Assembly (NCBI GenBank): GCA_031761405.1 | Contig: JASEVX010000013.1 | Coordinates: 40,314,601-40,378,600, forward strand | Direction of reading: 5' to 3' | Source: Serripes groenlandicus | Lineage: Eukaryota > Mollusca > Bivalvia > Cardiida > Cardiidae | Length of the DNA: 64,000 nt | Part shown: positions 11,265-22,370 of the stretch, one piece after another | Layout of the letters: each line of letters begins with the position of its first letter | How positions within the stretch are numbered: position 1 is the first letter of the stretch | Notes under the pieces: generated by a model | Told to the model about the DNA's origin: nothing | The model's database searches: none | The model's input: the letters and a program-made list of their open reading frames with translations, nothing else | Made by a program: the position numbers and the translations under genes

Positions 11265-11509
11265 CTACAAATATGTATCACTCCAAATGAGCTGCATATA
11301 CAATTATTAATGAAATCTAGTCGATTTTAACCTAACGGAAACTTATAAATTAAGTCTAACAAACACTAAGTAAGAAATTTGAGGACAGACATAATCACGT
11401 TGTTTGAGAATAACAGACAATTAACCTGTATACACAGTTTCATTGGTGATATATTGTAAGACAGTTAGTTTATTCTTATCTCACCGAATGTGTAATGTTT
11501 TGTAATGTT

Positions 11510-12480
11510 TTTTCAACGGATCGGAATTATTTGAACAATCTTGAAATAGAATCACACAAGGAACATTTGTACCATATTATTTTCAAATCTGGCCAGCACT
11601 TTTGGACAAGAAGATTTATTAAGTTTTCACTATGCACATATAAGAAAAACAAGAACGATTTTGAACGATCTTGGTAGAAGATTACCCAAGGAACATTTGT
11701 GCATATTGTTTTCAAATCGGGCCAGTATTTTTGAACAAGAATATTTTTTAAGTTATCACTATATACACATATTAGGAAAATAAGGTCCGTCCACTGGCAG
11801 CCATGTTTTTGAACGGATCGGAATTATTTCAACACTCTTGAAAGAGGGTCACACAAAGTCCCATTTGTGCCAAATTATTTTCAAATCGGGCCAGTACTTT
11901 TTTTTTCTTTTTTAATTTTCACAGTTTTAGCTTTACGGCTATAAGCAAATCAAGCTCCACCCCTTGTCGGCCGTGTTTTTCAACTGATCGGAATAATTTG
12001 AACAACTTTGTAGGAGGGTAACTCAACAAACATATGTGCAAAATGTTTTTTTTTTTTTTAAATCGAGCCTGTACTTCACTATATATATATTATATACATG
12101 TAATGAAAACAAGCCCCAGCCCGCTGGCAGCCAGGTATTCCTACAGATCGGAATAATATGAACACCATTAATAGAGGGTAACCCAAGGATTACTTTTCCC
12201 AATAGAGCAAGTAGTTTTGGACAAGCACTTTTTTAAATTTTCATTATATATACACATAAGGAAAACAAGATTGCCTCGTTGCGGCAATGTTTTTCAACGG
12301 ATCAGAATAATATTACTATCTTGGTAGATTGTTACCGAAGGAACATTTGTGCCAAATTATTTACAAATCGGGCCAATTCTTTATAAGGAAAACAAGCTCC
12401 GCCCCCATATTTTCAACGGATCGGAATAATTTAAACACTCTTGGTAAAAGGTCACCCAAGGGTCTACATGGAATAGAAAT
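11510..12480. repeat. Degenerate tandem array in intron B-C, unit 1
   Basis: About seven copies, starting near 11518, 11660, 11813, 11986, 12146, 12299 and 12418 (spacing 119-173 bp). Shared words are caacggatcggaataatttg, aaggaacatttgtgccaaat and tcaaatcgggccagtacttt. Related arrays are common in bivalve DNA, from my general knowledge. Counterparts start near 25388, 40015 and 54098. Confidence 0.6.
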
Positions 12481-12622
12481 CTTTCAATATCTGTGAAAGA
12501 GGACCACCTAAGGAACATTTCTTTGAAATAATTTTGAGTTTGGGTCATTTATGTAGGAGGAGAAGTCATTTGTAGAAAAATGTTAAGAAGGACACACCTA
12601 CGATGACGGTGAGGGATCACAA

Positions 12623-12656
12623 TAGCTCACCCTGCAATTCGTGCTCAGGTGAGCTA
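12623..12656. repeat. Short inverted repeat TAGCTCACC / GGTGAGCTA, unit 1
   Basis: Nine-base perfect inverted repeat around a 16-base spacer (12623-12631 and 12648-12656), right after the tandem array and possibly its end. Kept in units 2-4 (near 26501, 41131 and 55161). Confidence 0.6.
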
Positions 12657-12786
12657 AACAGTTACATATAAACCCCCGGCCATCTGCTTTCCAGACGTTT
12701 CATATAAATAATTTGTTATGCAAATAAAAACTAAATTTCCTGAGGAAGAAGTTACATATGAACCTCCTGCGTTCTTCAACCCTTAC

Positions 12787-12921
12787 CTGTTGTATAAACC
12801 AGGTTCCAGATTAGATCTCTGACCTGTACTTGAGGAGTCTGCTGGGGGACTTGAAGATTTTACCGTTTGCATAATGACTTGTTCAAAGACTTCAATTAGA
12901 CCATGAATATTTTTAAAAGCA
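12787..12921 (-). CDS. Alpha exon B of the PI31-domain gene, unit 1
   Basis: 135 nt, phase 2 in and phase 2 out. Encodes AFKNIHGLIEVFEQVIMQ, then linker TVKSSSPPADSSSTGQRSN and EPGLYN. Ends AG|gtaagg: splicing to the next exon C gives R, retention gives R then a TAA stop. The acceptor is preceded by a duplicated ghost copy at 13020-13110. Residue K of AFK is R in units 3 and 4. Confidence 0.85.
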
Positions 12922-13484
12922 CTGAAAAAGAATATAAAATAAATAAATACATGTACATGTATACTGAAATGCAGGAAATATTTCAAAAGATGTAACCTTT
13001 TTCCAAATACAACAAATTTGACCATCAACATTTTTAAAATCTCTGAAAAGAATATAAAATAAATAAATACCTGTATACTGAATTGCAGGAAATATTTAAA
13101 GTTGTCCATACTCGTTTTAAAAGTCGTCTGATGCAGTTTGGGGAAAAAGGTTTATTACCTTAAGCTTAAATAATGGAATAAGCACATATATGCATGTGAC
13201 CTTTGAATGGATGTGATATTTTAAAAGTCGTCTGCTTTCAATACATATGAGGAAAAATTGTAACATCTTGAAATGTTGACATTAGTTGTGATACGGAGCT
13301 GAAAACATAGTTGGAAAAGGAGAAATTGCTTGTTTGGAATAAATTATTCATGTTTCCATGTGTTAAAACTTGACTGCTACAAGGGTGTCAAAAATCATGT
13401 ATGAGTGGAAAGAGAACAAGAATCAAATTGATGCCTTATGGTACTTACATTCAATATGATGCAAATCAAAGTTATAGTACTCAC
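12922..13484 (-). other. Intron A-B; class description
   Basis: 563 nt. Holds the ghost acceptor (13020-13110) and two short words (GTCGTCTGATGC near 13123, GTCGTCTGCTTTC near 13227) related to the MITE arms. Equivalents are 26800-27362, 41430-41992 and 55460-56022. Confidence 0.65.
13020..13110 (-). pseudogene. Ghost acceptor: duplicated start of exon B, unit 1
   Basis: About 120 bp upstream of the real exon, the acceptor region is repeated. The sequence cttttcag, AGATTTTAAAAATGTTGATG, GTC copies ctttttcag, TGCTTTTAAAAATATTCATG, GTC of exon B. The preceding pyrimidine-rich tract is duplicated too. The copy soon diverges and lacks the rest of the exon. The beta half has the same ghost at 6089-6135, so the event predates the alpha/beta split. 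Confidence 0.6.
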
Positions 13485-13564
13485 TCTTTAAAAGAACTAA
13501 AATCTTCTGATGCATAGTCAGTAACATCAAATTCCCACGTTGCACGTTTTTCATCACTTGGAGT
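13485..13564 (-). CDS. Alpha exon A of the PI31-domain gene, unit 1
   Basis: 80 nt, phase 0 in, phase 2 out (donor gtgagtac). Encodes TPSDEKRATW then EFDVTDYASEDFSSFK. Completes the alpha domain begun by C' and D' of unit 2 (17541-16024). Identical in all four copies. Confidence 0.85.
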
Positions 13565-13628
13565 CTGAAATATAGTGGTCAATATACAGAAATAAATACT
13601 ATATAATTAATGCTCAGGGATGATCTGT

Positions 13629-13830
13629 TTAACCCGTTCCTATATACAACACATCTGCAGCAAACGGCTTGAATATATGGAAAATGTCTTAATACATAAA
13701 AGTTTTAGTTTAAGAATGGGGTACTTTAAGGCAAAAGGAGAAATTGCTCATTATCATCTTTTTGCCACATGTTTCAAATGTTGCCTTCTGAAGGGTCATC
13801 TGAAAGCGTATGTATGTGGGATATGGTTAA
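13629..13830. mobile_element. TTAA-bounded MITE in intron D'-A, unit 1
   Basis: 202 bp with TTAA at both ends. The left arm is CCCGTTCCTATATACAAC, and the reversed right arm CCATATCCCACATACATACG is a diverged match. Internal CTGCAGC and gcaaaaggagaaattgctca words are shared with the other MITEs. Confidence 0.6.
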
Positions 13831-14388
13831 TCAATGCTAAGGGGTGAGGAGCAGGAATATTGCAGCATGATACATCTCTATTTTTCACTCTGTGAACTGC
13901 ATGCTCTGTATGACTGCGTGTAGGCATCCCGGTCAAATCAATTGATGTGGGTACTTGCCCTGTATGTGAGGAATCCCGGGTTCAAGGCCCTTTTTCTCTC
14001 TCTCTGTCATTTATTCCTTTCCAACATGCAGACGCTTTCTGGGGCTTCTGCAGCAGATGACTTTTGAAATCATCGTGACAAAAGAAGAAATTGCTCATCA
14101 TGAAATATATCTCATTTTGCCACAATATATTTTACTCCTTAATTTAAAAACAATTCTTTCATTTATAGGTTCCAGATTAAAGCCCCAGATTTTTTTGCAT
14201 AATTTGCTTTCCCTACTCCAAATGCCTTTGAAAGCACTGTCAATGTATTTTATGAGAATGCATATATGGAAGGGTCCCATTTAAAAAAAAAAATGAAAGT
14301 ATAATGAAATGTAGACAAATGAAATCAAATTTTAACAGAATACCATGCATGAAGGCCAGAACGAGAAGTAATAATAATGTCATCAAGT

Positions 14389-14596
14389 TTAACCCTTTTC
14401 CACATACAACAAATCTGCAGCTGATGACATTGTAAACGTTAAGTCAACAATATGGAAATTGTCTATTAAAGATATAACAATAAGTTAATGAAATTGATGT
14501 GGCAAAAGGAAAGAATTCACGTGAAGAGCAGCTTTTCAAAAATCATCTGCTGCAGAGGTGTCAGAAAACGTCTGTATAAGGGAAATGGAGGGTTAA
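14389..14596. mobile_element. TTAA-bounded MITE, unit 2
   Basis: Copy of the element at 505-712, here with an intact TTAA on both sides. Confidence 0.6.
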
Positions 14597-14728
14597 AATC
14601 ACAATTCTAAACTGAACCTATGTTACCTTAACCCTCCTCTGAAAATCAATAAATCAATGATATAAGAACAGCATCTGGGATGATTTAAATCAATTACAAT
14701 TTCCAACATTGTTTTTCTCATTCGTAAG

Positions 14729-14982
14729 GTGTTTTACTCCACTTCCAATTATTTTTCAGTTATATCAAGGCGTTTTCAGGGTAAGTACTATTGGTCCATG
14801 TATACTGACAACAATAACTCAGTTGTAATGCTAACCCAACAACCCTGAGCGCAAGGAGGGAAACGATTTTTAAAGTATTTTTAAAGCATTTTGTATGACC
14901 CAACCGGAGCTCGAACCCGCGACCTCCCACACCTGAGGCAGACACTCCACCACAATACCGCCTAGACGATCGAAAACCAGAA
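14729..14982 (-). mobile_element. tRNA-derived SINE 1, unit 2
   Basis: Same insertion as at 845-1098, inherited with the unit. Confidence 0.6.
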
Positions 14983-16023
14983 TACCCCATCTTATCTAAA
15001 TCTCTGGAGAGCCAGAACACAAGGTGTAAGGGACTATATTTTAATTAATATTTCAGGAAATTAAAGACACTCCTTAGCTGGAACCTAACATTATTTTCTT
15101 TTCCCAACAATATTGTCTTTATTTCAATAACATATTTAAATTATTATATTCTTTGCTCTAGATGTAAGGGACAATATTTAATTATAATTACCCCAGCATT
15201 TTCAGACTCTTCTTAGTTGGAGCCCAACATTATCTTCCTTTTACAACAATATTCTACTCTTTGTCTCAATAACATATATTAGTTATTATTTTCTTTTCTG
15301 TAGATGTTTTCAATAGCGAAAAGTCCATTATCAAGTCGTTTTAATTCTGTATAAAACTGGATGAAGGTCAAATTAGGCCAAATACATCCACGGTTATGCT
15401 GATCTACAGTCAAATAGTCCCTTAAAAAACGTTGTTTGCGACAAAAGGAGTGTATGCCTTCACTAGAATGCATTGAATATATGACATTGAATTTAAATTC
15501 ATTGTACATGTGTATAGGATGCACTGGAAATGATTGATTTGATAATACTTGGTATTTTGACTTGGTTTGAAAGTGAAAGTGAGGATGTGAAAACCCAGTT
15601 TTGTCCCAGACATTTTGTCCAAAATGGAGGTAACAATTTTCGCGGGGTGAATTCTTTCTTGCATAATGCATGACCCCACAATTTCCTTGGATAATTGTAA
15701 AGCTTAGAGGTTTCATGTAACTCTTTTTAATGATAATAGGTGTTCTACATGAGACATGTTTAGAAAGTGTGACAATTGAGGGTTGAAACTGGTTGATTTA
15801 CATGAAAATAAAGAATGATTTAGTCAGTGTATTGTGAGTATATTTAACATGTTTTACAATATAAACCTTTCCCAGGTAAAATATATAAGGAAATTGTCTA
15901 TCAATAAAAGTATAATAATTGAACAGAGTTGAAAACATTCTGGCAGGCAAAAGCAGAAATCTCTCATTATGAGAAATTTCAACTGTTATGTCACAATGAA
16001 CTCAGTTCACACATTTCACTTAC

Positions 16024-16176
16024 CGAGAAATAAACAAGCATTTTGTTATCATCAGTGGTGACTTCGAACACATAGATATTGCCTGTGTTATTCTCTTTGT
16101 ATCTCAGAACATACCGATGTGGTGTGGCATTCCACCCTTCCGGTAACATCTCACTCTCGTTTTCATAACCACTGCT
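16024..16176 (-). CDS. Alpha exon D' of the PI31-domain gene, unit 2
   Basis: Identical to the exon at 2140-2292 (LPEGWNATPHRYVLRY core). Its downstream partner is exon A at 13485-13564. Confidence 0.88.
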
Positions 16177-16606
16177 CTAAAATAGGAGATTGATAAATTT
16201 TTGTATTTTATTAATTTATATTCAAATGTTCTTCAGAACTGATTTCTCATTCATACAAAAAAGATACCCCTAGTGCATACATAGGAGAGTCTTAAATTAA
16301 GGTTTCCTATTCAGTTTATATACAATTCTTTACAGGTCTATAGTCTCATTATTTGGATTTTTACATTGCATTTTTGGATGCGGAGGTAGCAAAATAAATT
16401 CTTTTTCCAGAACAAAAATATAGATACTATTAAAAAGGCCTACACAAAACAAGTAAAGATCTTAATTCATAACTTGCAGACCCTGAACCCTTTTCCACAT
16501 ATTACAACGACAACTTTGAAAAACACAACACTGTGGAAAATCACTATAAAGGGAAGTTACAAGTATGATTGTAGTATCACAGAGGCATCAGAAAGCGTCT
16601 GTATGA

Positions 16607-16846
16607 TTTGTTTTATTGATAAAATCAAATTATTGATATGATTTCCTTGTTTTACTCCGTTTCAACTTTATTTCAGTTATGTCGCGGCGACAGTTCACTT
16701 ATTCATGATCCCTGGGTAAACAAACCAGTACTAAGCTAGCAAAAGTGCCTTGGCCAAGGGCACTCCACCGTGACCGTCGTGCCGCGACTGGGAATCGAAC
16801 CCGGGAAGCCCGCTTTCAAACCCTCGACGCTAATCACTTGACCACG
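16607..16846 (-). mobile_element. tRNA-derived SINE 2, unit 2
   Basis: Copy of the nested SINE at 2723-2962, with the same one-base difference in its right flanking duplicate. Confidence 0.8.
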
Positions 16847-17399
16847 GCGTCTGTGTGACGGAAAGGGTTAATGTTATAAAATTCTTATTTAGGTATGAAA
16901 ATATATTTCACATTTAAACCATTAACCTGATACAATACCCCTTCTTCCATACAGACGCATTCTGATGCATCTGCAGCAGACGAATTTTGAAAACATTTAC
17001 GCAAAAGAGTAATTCCTCCCTTCCCCACAATTTTATTAACCCTATTTAATAATTAACCTTTAATTTGATAAGACTTTTTTGTTTTTGCATTCATGTTTTC
17101 AGGTATTTTGCTACAGATTTTTTGTCTTTGGGAAAGCGGAGCTTAAGTCGTCTGCTATGAACCTTGTTAAAAAAGATATATTGGTTGGATGTTTTTTGAA
17201 ATTTTTATCCATTTCCGAGAATGTTTTTAAATGTCGCTTTCTTTAGGGAAATGGTTAAGATAATTGACTCTGTCGGTCACACATATCTCACCTTAAAGAG
17301 AAATGAAAGTTAAAGTAGAAACATTGTGTGCACTGTCATTCGTTAACAATATGACATTTTTTTCTATTTTCACTTGGGAAATATTTCAGTTCGACATAC

Positions 17400-17541
17400 C
17401 TCTTTGCCCGTCCATACACATTTATATCCCGATGAAATGATCTGCCAATGCAATACACTGATAATGCTGTCTTGAGGCGTGTGAATGTCTTTCTTTATCG
17501 AGTTGAACATTAATTCTAGACCTGGGGCCGCCTTGGTCGAT
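17400..17541 (-). CDS. Alpha exon C' of the PI31-domain gene, unit 2
   Basis: Identical to 3516-3657. It starts the alpha domain C'-D'-A-B that ends at 12787. In-frame splice partner upstream is B' at 19743-19877 (AA plus A gives K). Confidence 0.88.
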
Positions 17542-18538
17542 CTACAAATATGAAATATAGTCTAATTGTCGACTTTAACCCAACGAAGACTTATAAATTA
17601 AGTCTTACACAAACTTATCAAGACATTTGAGGACTGACATTATCAAGTTGTTTTAGAATAACAGACAATTAACCTGTAAACACAGTTTCGTTGGTAATAT
17701 ATCATATGACAGTTAGCTTATTCTTATCGCACCGAATGTGTGATGTATGGACAAACCATGCACGATGACACCGGAATAACTTGTCAAAGTCTTTACATCA
17801 TTCTTTTGAAATTGAATTGGACAATATCAAGAGTCTTAATCGTCAATTGTTTGGAAAATAAGTATAGAAATGGATTGTAAAAATCTCGTTGCCTTGTTCA
17901 CAACAAAACAACTCAAATTCACCATCTTTTCACGATATCAATATGAGTTGAATTGTTTTTTGGTCATAATACATGATCATAATACAAAAAGTAAGAGAAC
18001 AATCTGATTCCGTAAGCTCTGCTGTAATAAACACGTTTTAACATAATGTATATCAAACACATTATAACTAAATAATTTTGTGATAGAAAAGTATACTGCC
18101 TTATGCCAAAAACTCTCTTATATCAAAACTATAGAAACATGTAAACTTTTGCATATTAAGTATATTACGTATCAGTACAACACAAATATATATGTATCTT
18201 TTAAATACAAGTACAAACATTGCTGGAAAATGCAGTAAAAAACGGTTGCGCGGTGAACGAAACTGTATTTATACGAAATATACTCGTTTCGCTTATTCAA
18301 TATACCGAAGCATATTGACACAAGTGCAGTAGACAACTTTTTAAAGGAGCTGAACTCCAGATGGTGATCAATAGTTCAAAACTATTTTGAATGTACTTAT
18401 TGAAAAACAATCAATTGAAAGCCATGAAAATGTACAAAATTTGGCTCACAGGGTAAACTATATAAGACATTATACCACTGGCTGTACAAAAAACATACTA
18501 TATAAGTGTGTCTTTTGCTTGTAGGACATCTCGCTGAA

Positions 18539-18574
18539 CCAGAGACATATAACTACATATGTATATGTCTCTGG
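18539..18574. repeat. 13-bp hairpin, unit 2
   Basis: Copy of 4655-4690, unchanged. Confidence 0.75.
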
Positions 18575-19742
18575 CTAATGTAACGTCCAATTATGTCATC
18601 AAAATTTATAGAAATATACAAGAATGAAATGAGGTCATGTATCACTTCAACACTCATAATGTAACACATATCTGCAGTTTGAAAGCACTGTAAAACAGAT
18701 ATTGTCTTCAGAAAATATTGCGTCAGATAAAAGAGATGACATACATGTCGAACATACATAGTTTATTTCCCATTATACCGTCAATATACGAATTCTTTCC
18801 TTCATAAAAGTACTCGCTAATATCAAAGTTATGCTGAAGCCCGTATCAAAAGCTCTAAAGTATTTTGCATCATTATTTATGTATTGATTCCAAATATCAA
18901 GTTGTAATAGTCTGCTGTAGAGTTAACGTTAATTTACTTTATATGTATTTATTTACTAATTAACAATGTATGTCATTGCGATATATAAGAATCGGTGGTC
19001 AATATTGTGGCCATTACTTGTTTCATGCCAGACAAACTACCTTACTATATTGACGACCGCATCTGATTATGATGGCCTCTCTGGTTCTGGTTTGGCAGCA
19101 GTTGATGTTTCATTGATAAACACCTAGTGGGTCAACACTACTTTTTGTCAAAACCATTTGCGGTGAGGTCACATAAGGGTCATTTGTGCCAAATTGTATC
19201 AAAATCAGGCCTATATGTTTGGACGTTTATAAGTTATCACTATCTATACATATAAGAAAAATAAGCCCCTGGTCGCTTATGTCTGTTAAAGGAGGTTATG
19301 ATGATTAAGAATTATTGTAAGTTTCTAAGAAATATCTCTTATGGCTTTTGAAAAAAAGTGGGCAGATACGAAAAACTTAACCGAAATTCTAAGTCGAAAA
19401 AGGGCCATAATTATTACAAAAACCTTGACAGAGTTATATACTCTTGTCTGTTGATGTGGGTAATGATGGTAAACACGTGTTGTAAGTTTCAAAGCAATAT
19501 CTCTAATGGATTCCTAAAACAATGAGGTGTTACAAACAGCTTAACAAAGATGTGAAGCCAACACCAACATCTACGCCGACGCCGAGGTGAGTAGGATAAC
19601 TTGTCCTTATTTCGAAAAGTCGATCTAAAAAGGGTCACCTAGAACACCCCTGAAAAGGAGCATAGTTAATATCATATACACAAGATGGTAATTTCCTGAG
19701 GAAGAAGTTATATATAAACCTCCAGCATTCTTCAAGCCTTAC

Positions 19743-19877
19743 TTTTCGTATAAACCAGATTCCACATTAGATCTCTGACCTCTACTTGGGGAGCCTGCTT
19801 TGGGACTTGAAGGTTTTACCGCTTGCATAATGACGTTTTCAAAGACTTCCATTAGACCATGAACATTTCTAAAAGCA
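19743..19877 (-). CDS. Beta exon B' of the PI31-domain gene, unit 2
   Basis: Same as 5859-5993 (AFRNVHG start, PKAG linker variant). Closes the beta domain C-D-A'-B' that begins at 25142. Confidence 0.85.
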
Positions 19878-22024
19878 CTGAAAAGAATATAAAATAAATA
19901 AATACATGTACATGTATACTGAAATGCAGGAAATGTTTCAAAAGAAGTAACCTTTTACCAAACAACACATTTGACCATCAACATTTTTAAAAGCTCTGAA
20001 AAGAATATAAAATAAAAGTACTGAAAGTACTGCAGGTAGAACTTTGTTGATTAAGATGAGATGCAGAAGTGCCTATAGAAATATTATCTAGACAAAATCC
20101 CCACCATGATAAACAAGTAATGATGCATCAGGCCTGAATGAAATATTTCTAAGATAATAAAAGCTTGTTGGTCTTTTTAAAATGAATTGACCCCAACTTC
20201 GAATATATCAGGTACACATAGTACATTTTTTATTATCATATAACCCAATAGCTCTATGGATATCCCACCAGGAGCATGTATAACGGTACAGTGTCTTCCT
20301 ATGTTCGACTGTACGTACTCAACTAACTGATGCATTCATAGTGTGCAATATATTAATACAATATATTAATGTTTTCAATGATAACAGTAAACTTAGAAGT
20401 GTAATCTACCAAAACAGTTTTGATTTGAATGATTTTCTGGTTCTTCATCTCTAGTATTATACTGTATGTTTAGTGTCTGTTAAACGAAATTGATCATAAG
20501 CTTCTATTTTGACAGGACATTTGTATAAAAATGAACAGATTATTATAAAAAGGCCTACCCCAAAACCAATGTATAAATGTACAAAAGTGTTTTGCTTCTC
20601 AAAAACAGAGGGCAATCGTAGCCCGGAAACGATTACATGAGTGATAGATATGTAGCATATGTGTATCTGCTTATATCGGAGACAATTTAACCAAGAGTGT
20701 GAATGAAACTACTAGGAAAGGACACTGTAAATGAAAGAACAGTTGTTATGATATTAAATCTTTGAACAGTTTGTAAGAGGACCATCAAACTAACATTCCT
20801 GTGACATTTGGATGATATTTGTCCAATGGTTAAGGAGGTGATTCTGTTTAAAGCTTAACATTAATTCTACCCTTATTCTGAAGGAGCATGGCAGCTATAT
20901 TTTCAAACCAATCATGGCATGAACAAATTAAGCAGGAGGTCACTAAACGAACATTTCCGCTAAATTACAAATATTTTTAGAAATCAGAAAAAAACTTGAA
21001 TAGAAAAGGAACTATAAAGTTTTGTCATTTTGACCCTTTTCTGATGATGTTTGGCTACCATGTTGTTAAACCAATCAATACGGCTAAAGCAAATCTTGGA
21101 GAAAATTACTCGAGGAACATTTGTGCTTAATTGTCTTGGAATCTGACAAGCGGATTCAGAGAATAAGAATTTTACAGTTTAGGTATTTAATCCCTTCCTA
21201 CTGCCGCACCAACAACATTTGTGTTTATAATTTATATCATTGAACAAATTTGAAAGAGGACCACCAAAGGAACATTCCTGCGAAGTTTTGTTGAAATTTG
21301 CCCTGTGGATTCTGATGTATAAGCTAAACATTCAATTTACCCCTTTTCTGATGCCGCCTGGTAACTATGTCTTTCAACCAATCAATATTGCTTAAACAAT
21401 TATGAAGAGGGTCACTGAGAGAACAAACAAGACAAGCGCTTTAAACAAATAGAGTTCCTTGTTGTTTTTTCCAGTGGATAATGATGAGATGTCATTTGAA
21501 GCTTAACGTTCAATTTCCCTTTTAAGATGCCACCTGGTTTCTATGACTTTCAACCTATCAATAAGACTTAAAACATGTAGAGGTTCACTGAATGAACAGT
21601 TCTGCTAAATAATCTTGAAATCAGACAAGCACTTTCATAAGAATGTAGTTTTAAAATTGTGTCATTCTCTTTCCCATGCCGCCTGATTGCCGTATTTAAC
21701 AACCAAAATTATGAATATATTTGAAGAGAGTTATACAAAAATAAATACAAGCTAATTCAGAGGAGAATATTTTTAAATTTTTTAAATTATCCCCCACAAT
21801 TCCTTATTTTGCCACAATATTTCCAAAAATCGTCTGCTGCAGAGGCATAGTTGGAAAAGGAGATATTTCTTGTTTAGAATAAATTATTTATGTTTCCTTG
21901 GGTTTAAAATTGACTGCTGCAAGGGTTTTAACAATCATGTATTAGTGGAAAGAGAACAACAATTCAATTCATGCCATATGGTACTTACTTTTCATATGAT
22001 GCAAATCAAAGTTATAGTACTCAC

Positions 22025-22104
22025 TCTTTAAAAGAACTAAAATCTTCTGATGCAAAGTCTGCAACATCAAATTCCCACCTTGCACGTTTTTCATCACTGG
22101 AAGT
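22025..22104 (-). CDS. Beta exon A' of the PI31-domain gene, unit 2
   Basis: Identical to 8141-8220 (EFDVADFASEDFSSFK). Confidence 0.85.
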
Positions 22105-22177
22105 CTGAAATGTAGTGGTCAGTATACAGAAATAAATATATAAGAATATATATAATAAATGCTCTGGGATGATCTGT

Positions 22178-22370
22178 TTAACCTGTTCCTACATGCAACA
22201 CATCTGCAGCAAACAGCTTTGAATATATGGAAAATATCTAAATACATAAAAGTTTTAGTTAAAGAATGAAGTCCGTTGTGGCAAAAAGAGAAATTTCTCA
22301 TTATCATCATTTTTCAAATGTAGTCTCCTGAAGGGGCATATGAAAGCGTCTGTATGTGGGAAAGGGTTAA
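22178..22370. mobile_element. TTAA-bounded MITE in the beta half, unit 2
   Basis: Copy of 8294-8486. Confidence 0.6.

Larger units (their letters stand above)
11265..12786 (-). other. Intron B-C; class description
   Basis: 1,522 nt. Most of it is a degenerate tandem array (11510-12480), followed by a small element ending in an inverted repeat (12623-12656). Equivalents are 25143-26664, 39760-41294 and 53845-55324. Confidence 0.65.
1..13884. repeat. Tandem unit 1 of the 13.9-kb repeat
   Basis: 13,884 bp, matched base for base by unit 2 apart from roughly ten differences that I spotted. Contains alpha exons D' and C' (domain continues off the left edge), a beta domain (C, D, A', B') and exons B and A of the alpha domain whose C' and D' lie in unit 2. 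Confidence 0.95.

Noticed and set aside
11510..12480. Regularly spaced repeats as a CRISPR-like array
   Set aside because: Repeats are about 150 bp, degenerate and without unique spacers, in an animal-type intron.
12783..12786. TAA after exon B taken as a true stop codon ending a one-domain gene
   Set aside because: It falls inside a good donor (AG/gtaagg) in the phase that matches the next exon C, and the same holds at all nine B or B' exons. Kept as an alternative product in the findings, not as the main model.
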